From positions 1-32,363 of the forward strand of contig LNEN01000316.1 in assembly GCA_001464155.1 (NCBI GenBank): a stretch of 32,363 bases of DNA. The letters run 5' to 3'. Of this stretch, positions 9,501 to 17,815 are shown one piece after another. A program made the position numbers and the translations under genes. The DNA is from Cytophagales bacterium Ga0077538 (lineage in GTDB: Bacteria > Bacteroidota > Bacteroidia > Cytophagales > Cyclobacteriaceae). Within the stretch, counting starts at the first letter, position 1; every line of letters begins with the position of its first letter. The notes below the pieces were generated by a model, which saw nothing but the letters and a program-made list of their open reading frames with translations, searched no databases and had not been told where the DNA came from.

Positions 9501-12500
9501 CACTACTCGTGCATCGGGCGCCTGACGATGAATGGTTCTGGCATAGGGAAAGTTGTCGTGCGCCACCTTATTGGCATTGGTGTAGAAACTGGCTTGCTCA
9601 CTACCCGAATACTGTGCTGAGCTATTTCGTATTGCGAACAAACGAAAGCGACCATCCTTGCTATCCGTTGCATAAGGCAGGTAGGTGGTGTCTGCCAATC
9701 CTTGTTTTCCATAAGCAATGGGTACAACCAAATCCTTCTGATCTCCGCTCATACCCACCCCTACCGTCTGAAAGGTTCTGCCTATTCCATCCTGATAGGA
9801 TATAGTTTGGGAAACTTCCTTTGCCGTTAAAGAGTATAAGGATGTATTGCTGGTAAGGCCCTCTTTTAAAATTCTAGTAGAGCTTACAAAGTTTACGGGT
9901 GCGGGTTGGCTGCCAGTATTTGTAACAATTCCTTGTGGAGATGACAAACAGGCAATAGAAGAAACAGAGCTTTTAACAGAAACGGTAATCTGTCCTGCCC
10001 TGTCGGCTACCCAGTTTTGGCTTGTAGCCCCACTGATGTCAACACCATTGTTTTTCCATTGATAGGAATAATAAGTGCCAGTAGTTGAAAGTGTAACCGG
10101 CTGCTTACCATACACCAGTACAGGTGTACCCGAAAGTGAAATCTGTGGACTTTGTCGCACTACAATGGTTGCCGAAGCAGACATGTTCTGGCTACAGCCT
10201 GTTGAAGCATTAGTTGCCTGAACTGTATATGTTCCTTCTGCTGTTTGATTCTGCCAATATATCTCAGGCCCCATACCGGCTACAACGTTTCCAATCGCTG
10301 CTCCATTTAATTTTAACTGATAATTAACACCTACCTGAGATTGAAGAAGTTTTACCTGCATTCCACTCTCCTGACTGCAAAACTCACCACCACCACTAAC
10401 TGCATAAACAATCGGTAGTGTATTCACCACGACTACTGCACTAGCTGACATTGTTTGAGTACATCCAGCGCCACTTGTGGCAACAACCGTATATGTACCC
10501 GCGCTTGTTCGATTTGGCCAACTTAGCGCCCCATTCGTTCCAGCTACCGGACTCCCGCTGTTCGCTCCTCCCAGTTTAAGTTGGTAATTCACTCCAGTCT
10601 GCGAGCCTGTCAGCCCGACCGTCAGGCCTGCACCACCGCTACAAAAACTTCCTCCACCATTTACAGTGAAAACAGAAGGCGTTGGATTTACAGTAATCGA
10701 AGGACTGCCAGTCATGGTTGTTGAGCATCCTGAAGAAGCAATGGTTCCTACAATAGTGTAGGTGCCTTGTGTGGTTTGCGTTGGCCAATTCAAGGTTGAT
10801 CCATTCCCAGTAATGGGAGACCCTGAGTTAACACCGTTGATTTTTAATTGGTAGTTAACAGTACTCTCCGAACCATTTAAGGTGATAGGCAATCCACTCG
10901 CTCCACTACAAATACTACCACCACCACTAGTGGTATACGTTACCGGAACAGGATTAACAGCAACTGTTGCACTTGAACTCATAGCTTGACTACAACTTGT
11001 GCTTGCATTCGTAGCAAGAACCGTATACACGCCAGCAGTTGTCTGATTGGCCCAGGATAATGCTCCATTGGTTCCTGCCAGAGCAGTCCCTGTATTGGAG
11101 CCTCCGACCTTTAATTGATAATTGACACCGGTCTGTGAAGCTCCCAATGAAATATTTACCCCGCTTCCTCCACTGCAAAAGTTACCACCACCAGTTACCG
11201 TTGAAACGGCAGGCAGGGGATTAATGGAGACCGCAGTTGTGCCACTCATCGCTTGGGTACAACCTGTGGTGGCGTCTGTTGCTACTATGGTATAGTTACC
11301 CGCAGTGGTTTGACTTGCCCAGCTAATATGAGCTCCTGTTCCTGCTTTTGCAAAGCCTGCGTTCGTTCCGTTAATTTTTAATTGATATTCAACTCCCGCT
11401 TGTGAGCTACCCAGACTTACAGTCACCCCACTTCCTCCGCTGCAGTAACTACCGCCACCGCCAATTGAATAACTTAAAGGGAGTGGATTAATAGCAATTG
11501 AGGCCGTTCCGCTCATTGTAGAACTACAACCACTTGCCGCGACAATCGCTTGCACAGTATAGTTACCGGCAGAAGTTTGATTTGGCCAAGTCAAGGTATT
11601 GCCAGTAGATCCAGCTAGTGGCGAACCAACGTTACTACCATTAAATTTTAGTTGGTAGTTTGTTCCATCGCGCGATCCATTTAAGGTAATACTTAAACCT
11701 GCACCATTCTGACAATAAGAACCACCTCCTCCTACAGTGTAGGTTGAAGGCATAGTGTTTTCAGTAACAGAAGCGCTACCACTCATCGTACTCGCACAAC
11801 CTGTTGAGGCGTTGGTCGCCACTACGGTGTAGGTACCTCCAGAAGTTTGACCTGCCCAACTTAGTGAACCGCCTGTTCCTCCAACAGGGCTTCCTGAATT
11901 ACCACCATTAATTCTTAATTGATAATTTACTCCTGCTTGGGACCCATTTAGTGTTACGGTTACGCCACCCGTCCCGCTACAATAACTTCCACCTCCTCCC
12001 ATCGAATAAATTGTAGGAGTAGCATATACAGTAACACTAGAACTTCCACTCATGGTTCTTGCACATCCTGTAGATGCATTGGTGGCAATAACTATATAAG
12101 TACCTTGAGTTGTTTGGCCTCCCCAGTACAAAGCCGAACCATTGCCTGCTATAGGGCCACCACTGTTGGCGCCATTAATTTGTAATTGATAATTTACACC
12201 ACCTTCAGAACCACTCAAAGAAATGGTGGGTCCACTGCTTCCACTACAGTAACCTCCACCACCACCCACCGTATAACTTGTCGGTAAAGCACTGGTGTTT
12301 ACATTTACACTACCACTCATGTTAGAGGCACAGCCACTACTTGCGTTTGTTCCTACTATGGTATAATTACCAATAGAGGTTTGCCCCGTCCAAGTCAAGG
12401 CACCACCCGTACCAGCAAGGGTGCTCTTATTTTGGGCCCCTACAAATAGCTGATAATTTACTCCCGATTGCGAACCACTTAGTGTAATGGTTACTCCACC

Positions 12501-12923
12501 GCTACCTGCACAGTAATTACCTCCACCTCCAATAGAATAGACTAATGGAACTGAGCATACTGTTACATTAAGGGTCGAAATAACTGTCGTTCTGTTTTTG
12601 AAACTTAGAGTGCCAGCCCCTGATGTTGACCATTGCACAGTCACTTGAAAATAAGTACCACTTGATGTAGAACTTATAATAGTTCCATTTGTAATGGCCC
12701 AGCTTGGAGATGGATAGATTGTTCCATTATTAAAGGAATAGTTAGTAGAAACCCCAGGAGCTGGACTCGTGGGACCAGAGATCTGCGCAAATCCCACATT
12801 GGCTAAAAGAACAAAGGCAGAAACAAGAAGGTAAATACTAAAAGAAGTGCTTCTCTTTGGTTGAGACATTTTGCTCATCTTCTTACTCATCATATCAAAA
12901 TTCGTAGCTATTTTTATTGACAT
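5613..12923 (-). CDS. Giant secreted Rhs-family protein: repeat-rich N-terminus, DUF6443-like region, Rhs core, C-terminal M91-like metallopeptidase toxin domain
   Basis: 2436 aa; signal peptide near SIYLLVSAFVLLANVGFAQ; nine GGGxxC repeats; YD-repeat motifs (YDSIGRVVETKVPG, YDKLGRVVL); Rhs core FFREYDPAIGRMNAVDPMANKYSSLTPYNYSYNNPIVFNDPSG; C-terminal HELAHAFD...EARAVFFENTFR. Confidence 0.9.
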   Translation of the reverse strand: MSIKIATNFDMMSKKMSKMSQPKRSTSFSIYLLVSAFVLLANVGFAQISGPTSPAPGVSTNYSFNNGTIYPSPSWAITNGTIISSTSSGTYFQVTVQWSTSGAGTLSFKNRTTVISTLNVTVCSVPLVYSIGGGGNYCAGSGGVTITLSGSQSGVNYQLFVGAQNKSTLAGTGGALTWTGQTSIGNYTIVGTNASSGCASNMSGSVNVNTSALPTSYTVGGGGGYCSGSSGPTISLSGSEGGVNYQLQINGANSGGPIAGNGSALYWGGQTTQGTYIVIATNASTGCARTMSGSSSVTVYATPTIYSMGGGGSYCSGTGGVTVTLNGSQAGVNYQLRINGGNSGSPVGGTGGSLSWAGQTSGGTYTVVATNASTGCASTMSGSASVTENTMPSTYTVGGGGSYCQNGAGLSITLNGSRDGTNYQLKFNGSNVGSPLAGSTGNTLTWPNQTSAGNYTVQAIVAASGCSSTMSGTASIAINPLPLSYSIGGGGSYCSGGSGVTVSLGSSQAGVEYQLKINGTNAGFAKAGTGAHISWASQTTAGNYTIVATDATTGCTQAMSGTTAVSINPLPAVSTVTGGGNFCSGGSGVNISLGASQTGVNYQLKVGGSNTGTALAGTNGALSWANQTTAGVYTVLATNASTSCSQAMSSSATVAVNPVPVTYTTSGGGSICSGASGLPITLNGSESTVNYQLKINGVNSGSPITGNGSTLNWPTQTTQGTYTIVGTIASSGCSTTMTGSPSITVNPTPSVFTVNGGGSFCSGGAGLTVGLTGSQTGVNYQLKLGGANSGSPVAGTNGALSWPNRTSAGTYTVVATSGAGCTQTMSASAVVVVNTLPIVYAVSGGGEFCSQESGMQVKLLQSQVGVNYQLKLNGAAIGNVVAGMGPEIYWQNQTAEGTYTVQATNASTGCSQNMSASATIVVRQSPQISLSGTPVLVYGKQPVTLSTTGTYYSYQWKNNGVDISGATSQNWVADRAGQITVSVKSSVSSIACLSSPQGIVTNTGSQPAPVNFVSSTRILKEGLTSNTSLYSLTAKEVSQTISYQDGIGRTFQTVGVGMSGDQKDLVVPIAYGKQGLADTTYLPYATDSKDGRFRLFAIRNSSAQYSGSEQASFYTNANKVAHDNFPYARTIHRQAPDARVVEQGAPGADWQPGTNHTVKNEVILNTVSYPVLRWNADGTSTGSYPVGKVMMSSTTDENGNLVRSYTNAQGQLVLKQVEAATGVWLQTYYVYDVYGRLKYQVSPKAVSLLDDTPNLEADLNLSELIYKYTYDSIGRVVETKVPGAAVQYTVYDKLGRVVLTQDANQRASNQWLAIKYDYLNRPVYSGLYTNTTQTTRVAVQKLFTNATGPYYEKPEVNSTYHGYSSIVFPTNISPLTFNYYDSYDFDRNGSADYTYNPSDYPSATQTSLRGLATGSKKLILGTTNWLVSVVFYDTYDRPIQTQSNNHKNLAVQDRTSVLYDFAGHMLETKSTHNGGTTVSVRQRYTYDDTWRTIAIHHSINGSAEQQVVAYEYNALGQVVDKKLHLSNGGTTWLQSVDLRYSIRGWLKSINNAQLVSDGTTNDENNDYFGMELLYNTPASESGLGNTPYYNGNISAIKWKEVGTGSGAVESDRLATSTFKAATSTGWNKHVGAFNENMSYDVNGNINTLSRSAKDSLGNITTIDNLSYTYSVGNQLSKVEDMGTQDGFLNGKLNGTQEYAYNAAGQLTKDENKNISSIHYNNLGKVQQVVFTNGKTVNYSYDATGVKLGISVIKGVDTTTTDYVGGFVYENDNLAFFSSPEGRIVKNGSNYEYQYAIADHQGNTRIVFSSAIPTPDAPVATLETANENSEAAKFLKYEDVRKINFGMFDHTNSAATKYAVRLSGSPSETYGLARSVAVAPGDKIKAEVFAKYVDPNSSNWTTTLNDLMTAIANGTTAPGTIIDGGFYGLPSASSIPFAGLLVRDGDNGTGPKAYLNWLVFDKTFEPIPSKSGYKRITEIAKESGTDIPHEKLEMPEITFAEAGYIYIYLSNENGTPIDVYFDDFKVTHTPTNIIQYNEYYPFGLQTVNSWSRDEDVTSNNFLYNGGSELNNATNNYEMFFREYDPAIGRMNAVDPMANKYSSLTPYNYSYNNPIVFNDPSGADPAQDNLDYLYYREARAQADVHASRYQGTYVYNSLRSLYNLFSSGLRGTISQWNPNFYGPIYLGQDEEGKAIYELPTNIGKSSKQGGVWISVKGSFKVRYSNGAFYKANGKLYEGSTKFLKQVSTALKFIETTSIGRVVLSVLMNSDNKFIITQAKSNRFLPQSESNINTLKADLLNNANAFTLSSDNFAKLDRIGAGGTVYWNPGGTPTLPGDGGAPSNSTSNLFHELAHAFDSNNGDLSYNIFYGTNALISYGEARAVFFENTFRLQFINSQGERVINTLRSNATNNDGVHLLINGEPLIVLPPSFFLYFNLN
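10150..12555 (-). repeat. Nine tandem coding repeats of roughly 85-90 aa
   Basis: Recurrent [YF]xxxGGGxxCxxxxGxxxxLxxSxxxVNYQLxxxGxxxGxxxAGxxxxLxWxxQTxxGxYTVxATNASTGCxxxMSxSAxV units in the 2436-aa ORF. Confidence 0.9.
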
Positions 12924-12937
12924 AGAAATCAGATCAA

Positions 12938-13348
12938 TTAATCAAGCAATTCAATTTTAGAAACGGTATAGCGGTGCTTCAATCCATTAGATAAATTCAA
13001 TAGCACGAATGTCCCTGTACTATCTTTTTTAAACGTAATCGTACCGGACACATCATCAACACTAATGCTGAATACTTTGCTCCCTAGTTCTGAAACATCC
13101 GACCAACTACCACTTACGCTGATAACTTGAAGAGTCATCTCATCAGCAGTTTGGTGCCACTCAATTGATTTTGTGCCATCAGTAACAAAGGCTCCTGAGT
13201 ATGACATACTCGAGTTACTATTCAAATCCTTTAACCCATTAATCACCCAGCGCAACTTGTCACTATCAGCATCTTGTGCCTGCACATGCGTGTTTATAAA
13301 AAATAGAAAGATGGTGATTGCTATAGTATAAGATTTCATTATTGACAA
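12938..13348 (-). CDS. Small secreted hypothetical protein
   Basis: 136 aa; signal peptide (MKSYTIAITIFLFFINTHVQAQ); start overlaps the 988-aa ORF stop by 10 bp; 14 bp before the giant ORF. Confidence 0.7.
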   Translation of the reverse strand: MSIMKSYTIAITIFLFFINTHVQAQDADSDKLRWVINGLKDLNSNSSMSYSGAFVTDGTKSIEWHQTADEMTLQVISVSGSWSDVSELGSKVFSISVDDVSGTITFKKDSTGTFVLLNLSNGLKHRYTVSKIELLD

Positions 13349-16305
13349 GGGCTATTATTAATGTAGTTTACTCCAGCAAGTACTATTTGCTGCTTAAATT
13401 GTGCATTACAAGCAGGACTGATTAAGTCCAAAGGAAATTCGGGTGCCGAAATGATAGCTTTTACCTGATAGGTATAAAAAGGAGAGACAACAGTAAGTTG
13501 TCGTCCATTAATTGTAACACCACCGTACACAGTATTGTAATAGGAGATATCCAGCCATACTCCATTAATATCTGTAATGAACCACGTAACCTGCGGCTGG
13601 AAACTTCCTGCCGGATTCCATCCAGGTATACTGGCAGTAAATGTTTTAGTTCGGTCACCAGTAGTACTGCACTGGTAAACCGTTGTGTTAGGGGAAACGC
13701 TAAGCGTTGCTCCTCCAACTTCTGGCAAGAAAACGCATACTGCTTCTGTAAAGGTTGCTGTCGCATATCCTGCACTTGTTGCTGTTAATGTTATGCGATA
13801 TTCCCCATACCTATCAAAAGTTTTAACAATAGAAGCACCCGTGGCGGTTGTTTGATTCCCCTCATAGTCTATAAAAGTCCAGTTATAAGTAACATTAGCT
13901 ATGCAATTGGGTGCCGCTGCTGTAAACGTAATGGCTTCTCCCATTTCATAACGTGGAACATTGGCTGTAAAGGTGGCCTTCAATTCAATTTTACCTTGTC
14001 TTTGCAGACCGTATTCTGTTCTTTCCACAAGGTTTCTATTTTTATCGAAAACATTCATCTTACGCCCCATGCCATCATACTCAATGGTAGTACTATTTCC
14101 TCGGTCATCGGTTTGTGAGGTAGGGCCGGTAAGGGGCAAATGTGTTTGCAAGGAAACTCGGGCGGATTTTGGCAGCGCCAGAAAATCATCAAGCAGTGCA
14201 GTTGAGCTGCTGGAGACTTCAAGCGTAAACGTTGACGGAGCTGCTGCTACATTCAATTCTGATTCAAGATAGATCCATTGATTGAGGGTGGTGTAGTTCA
14301 AATTTTGTGATGCTACAGTTGTACTTCCGTTCTTTGCATTCACCGTAAGGGCACCAGCTTGGGTGGCATACACCCAACAAGAAATTCGATACGTATTTTC
14401 ACCCTTCACAACCGTCTTTGTCAGTGTATAAGTATTGTTCAGCGGTTTGGCCTTCAGCCCTGTCCGGGAAGGAGCCGCAGGAGGGGTGCCGTTGGATGCC
14501 AAGCTACGTGTGCTCGTGAATTCAAAATCATCGTATACAACATTCTCTGCCTTACAGTGAACCAAGCTGGCAAGAGGCAATGTGGTGTTAGCAGAATAAA
14601 TTGTGCTGCTGATTACCTGAGAAGTACCTGTTTGCGTTACCGGCAAGCCATTTTCATATTCCATCGTAGTACTCAAAAAATAATCGGCATCCGAAACAAA
14701 GGCTTGTGTAAAAGGATGTAGCGAAGACGGAGTGAATGCTTGCCCCTGGGGAAGCTGTTTTATCTGATGTGGCCAAACATAGGTTCCATAATCCTTATAC
14801 ACCGTCAGGCTTGCTCCCATTACCTGCTCTGTTCCTCCTGCCGGAGTAAACTTTCGGTGCGTCTCAATCACTTCTCCATAGCGATTCGTAGTCTTCATCT
14901 TATAAATCGCATTTGCCTGCTGGTCACCAACCGGAGGAGTAGTTATAGCATAATCATCTACGTATTTAACAACATCCACCAATGTCCCTCCATCTGCCTG
15001 AGTTTGGGTCGTTGACGTAATCATGTTTTTACTATTGTAGGCGTAGGCTGTAGTTGTCTTAATTGAGTCAGCAGGTGACGCATCGGCTATTACTTTGACA
15101 ATTTCTTGAGAAAGGATTTTCGACTGTTGGATTGGTATCTCATATAGACTAAAGAAATAACTGTTAGTACCCGCAGTATTGGTCATGGCCTCATACCTCA
15201 AGCCTTTAATTGAACTATTCGCCTGTGGTGTGATATAGGTCATTCGCCTTTGTTGCGTAAGCACATTGCCCTCCGTATACTCAGAAACTCTTTTTAGCAT
15301 TCCTCTTTTAAAACCCCAATCAGCAATAGGAGCATAGGGAAATGTGTAGGCACCGTTTTTCAAAAATCCCGTTGTACAGGTGCCCGAAGGTCTTGCTACT
15401 TTACTAAGTGTTGAGGAAGGATCAGGATATGTATTAGGCACATCAAACTCATATACACGATATCCTTGTCCGGAAATTTCCTCCTTCACTCGACTGTACA
15501 TTACAAAAGAACCTGGGCCAAGATCAGACTGACTTCGGTAGATCGAATCGCCTCTGGTGTAGGCAAAGACCGGTGGGTAAAGAATCTTACCACTGGTTAC
15601 AGTACCTCCTTCTGAGGTGACATACTTATAAGATCTCCAAATCGTATGCCATGTGGAAGCACCTGAATAGGTTAGCTTTCCATAGGCAGCCTCACCTCCT
15701 GTTGTATAAACACTAGCGACACGAAGACCTGGGCCCAACAACTCTTCATTTGTAGATGTGTCAAAATACTTGTTTGGTTCATAAATGAAATTGGTAACTC
15801 CTCCTGTTGGATAAGAAATCTTTACAAGAGCACCATACTGAAGAAATGATGCATTTACACTTCTGTTGCCCCCTTGCAGCAATGGAGCATATGTCATTCC
15901 TGAAATGGGGGTAACTCGAAAGCGTCTTGCACCTGCCTCATCTTGGTAGAAGTAAACAGTTGGCACATTTTTATTACCTATTTGTCCATTGTAAAATCCG
16001 TAGTGATCTTCTCCCCATCCAGTTTTCCAAGGGATAGGGATTCTATTGCTAACGGTGTCTAACCCATGATACGAAAATGCATAAGAAGGAAAGGCAGTAC
16101 AGGCATTTCGCTGTTTCACTTGCATTAGGAAGGGTTTACTAACTAGCGGAAACTGGCCTTCATAGGAGGAACTAACTGACTTGTAGACAAAGTCATATGC
16201 TTTTGTCTCTCCGGTTTCACCTTCGCTTATCGTTACATTTTGAATAAGTGAATTCGCCCATGAAAATGAAATTGTATATCCTTTTAAAGTAATCTGATTT
16301 AGCAT
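13339..16305 (-). CDS. Rhs/SpvB-like surface protein, C-terminal part (apparently frameshifted from the 16217-17140 ORF)
   Basis: 988 aa; YD/Rhs-like TDDRGNSTTIEYDGMGRKMNVFDKNRNLVERTEYG; PKD-like region NVTYNWTFIDYEGNQTT...FDRYGEYRITLTAT; no signal peptide; TAG directly precedes its ATG. Confidence 0.75.
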   Translation of the reverse strand: MLNQITLKGYTISFSWANSLIQNVTISEGETGETKAYDFVYKSVSSSYEGQFPLVSKPFLMQVKQRNACTAFPSYAFSYHGLDTVSNRIPIPWKTGWGEDHYGFYNGQIGNKNVPTVYFYQDEAGARRFRVTPISGMTYAPLLQGGNRSVNASFLQYGALVKISYPTGGVTNFIYEPNKYFDTSTNEELLGPGLRVASVYTTGGEAAYGKLTYSGASTWHTIWRSYKYVTSEGGTVTSGKILYPPVFAYTRGDSIYRSQSDLGPGSFVMYSRVKEEISGQGYRVYEFDVPNTYPDPSSTLSKVARPSGTCTTGFLKNGAYTFPYAPIADWGFKRGMLKRVSEYTEGNVLTQQRRMTYITPQANSSIKGLRYEAMTNTAGTNSYFFSLYEIPIQQSKILSQEIVKVIADASPADSIKTTTAYAYNSKNMITSTTQTQADGGTLVDVVKYVDDYAITTPPVGDQQANAIYKMKTTNRYGEVIETHRKFTPAGGTEQVMGASLTVYKDYGTYVWPHQIKQLPQGQAFTPSSLHPFTQAFVSDADYFLSTTMEYENGLPVTQTGTSQVISSTIYSANTTLPLASLVHCKAENVVYDDFEFTSTRSLASNGTPPAAPSRTGLKAKPLNNTYTLTKTVVKGENTYRISCWVYATQAGALTVNAKNGSTTVASQNLNYTTLNQWIYLESELNVAAAPSTFTLEVSSSSTALLDDFLALPKSARVSLQTHLPLTGPTSQTDDRGNSTTIEYDGMGRKMNVFDKNRNLVERTEYGLQRQGKIELKATFTANVPRYEMGEAITFTAAAPNCIANVTYNWTFIDYEGNQTTATGASIVKTFDRYGEYRITLTATSAGYATATFTEAVCVFLPEVGGATLSVSPNTTVYQCSTTGDRTKTFTASIPGWNPAGSFQPQVTWFITDINGVWLDISYYNTVYGGVTINGRQLTVVSPFYTYQVKAIISAPEFPLDLISPACNAQFKQQIVLAGVNYINNSPCQ

Positions 16306-17140
16306 CTACTTGATCAGTATAGCCGGGCTTGATCGCTGTGATGTACTGAGAACCCATTGTTTCTCTCTCTTGAGAATAGGTAAATGCAACATTGGCACCA
16401 GTTGTGGCACTAGAAATACTTGTAAGATTCCAGGAAGAAACAAAAGTTAAGGGTTGCGTGTAAAGGGTATAATTGTGCTTAAAATGACTGACTGTGTAAT
16501 CCTCATCAAATTTTTCAGCTTGTCTAGTTATCCAAACAGGTAATGAAAAGTAATAGGTTGTACCTGTATTAGTTTTAATTACAAAACTACCGGCATTAAA
16601 GCTGATTGCCAGATCTTGATACGGTATAAGTTTTGGCTGACCATCTACTCCAAATACAAATTTTCCAGAAATACCTGGTGCATTGAAATAGTATATATCT
16701 GGTTCGGAATCGTATTGAAATGCAAGTGTGTTATTGAGATAACTCCATGCTGGGCCTTCGTCAGTACAATCTGTTAGATTATCATCAGGAAGTGATGCGT
16801 AATTTTGAATGGCATACGCTATACCACCATTGTGCAGCCATCCCTTACGATTGTCATTGACATTATTATAATCATCTGGAAGTCCTCTTACCTCGCGGGT
16901 AACACTTCCTCCGGCTACAAGATTCCACCCCATCCCTGCAGACCCTGGCCCCTCATTGACACGCAAGGCGCCACCATGATGCGCGATTCCAACGGAAGCA
17001 CCTAAGTCTAGTGCATTAACACCGCCTAAGGGTATCTGTACAATTGCCTGTCCTGTAAGAGGATCAACACTTTGGCCAAATGAAAAGTTAGAAATAGCAA
17101 AACAAGCAACACATGCCAGGACATACGTTCGGCTTCTCAT
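16217..17140 (-). CDS. Rhs/SpvB-like surface protein, N-terminal part
   Basis: 307 aa; signal peptide MRSRTYVLACVACFAISNFSFGQ; SVDPLTGQAIVQIPLGGVNALDLGASVGIAHHGGALRVNEGPGSAGMGWNLVAGGSVTREVRGLPDD is typical of SpvB/Rhs-associated N-termini; last ~30 aa look out of frame. Confidence 0.75.
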   Translation of the reverse strand: MRSRTYVLACVACFAISNFSFGQSVDPLTGQAIVQIPLGGVNALDLGASVGIAHHGGALRVNEGPGSAGMGWNLVAGGSVTREVRGLPDDYNNVNDNRKGWLHNGGIAYAIQNYASLPDDNLTDCTDEGPAWSYLNNTLAFQYDSEPDIYYFNAPGISGKFVFGVDGQPKLIPYQDLAISFNAGSFVIKTNTGTTYYFSLPVWITRQAEKFDEDYTVSHFKHNYTLYTQPLTFVSSWNLTSISSATTGANVAFTYSQERETMGSQYITAIKPGYTDQVDAKSDYFKRIYNFIFMGEFTYSKCNDKRR

Positions 17141-17815
17141 AGAGATTGGTTAGGTTAAATGGGTTATCCGGAGAAAACTTACTGCACAACTCGTTACGCG
17201 GCAATGATAAGAATCGTTTTAGAATTTTCCAAAAATCAATCTTTCTAGTCAGTGCTACTCACAATTTTTGGCAGCTTTTGTAATTCGAATTACCCGATCT
17301 TCATTTCTTCTCATAGATATAATGCTTTCTCGCATTGGCCCACAAAACACCTTGGGTCAAAAAAGCACTTTACTCAGTAGCGCTGCTCCATTTATTTTGT
17401 TCTACCTACAATTTTTAACCCGTTACCATCAACTCTCTGAACAAAACTCTCAAGATTTTTAATATAGGTATGCAAATTACTTCTAGTCACATTCACCTTT
17501 TGTGATGTTGTGTATTTCCTTTTAGATATTCTGAATACTTTGATGAGGAAGAATTACACTTCTATAAATCTTACTCTGCTCCAGACACATTTATCGCTCT
17601 CCTCCTGTATAATTTAATCTATCCCTCCTGAGTCAACGTTTACTTTCTATCACTCAGGAATCGTTTCCCACAGAATGTTACTTAATCTCACAGCACCTAA
17701 CTTCGTTTTAACATTATTATCAATCACTAGCTGGTTGCAAATACTTTGACTGTCTATTCCAAAAACTTACCTTACGCTACTAAACATACACAGTTAGTGT
17801 CTCCAATTATCACCG

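Noticed and set aside
10150-12555. Regular repeat pattern considered as a CRISPR array
   Set aside because: Units are ~260 bp, in-frame and protein-coding, with no short identical repeats and unique spacers.
13498-15015. Series of plus-strand ORFs antisense to the 988-aa gene
   Set aside because: Short, overlapping, no domains; shadows of the opposite-strand coding sequence.
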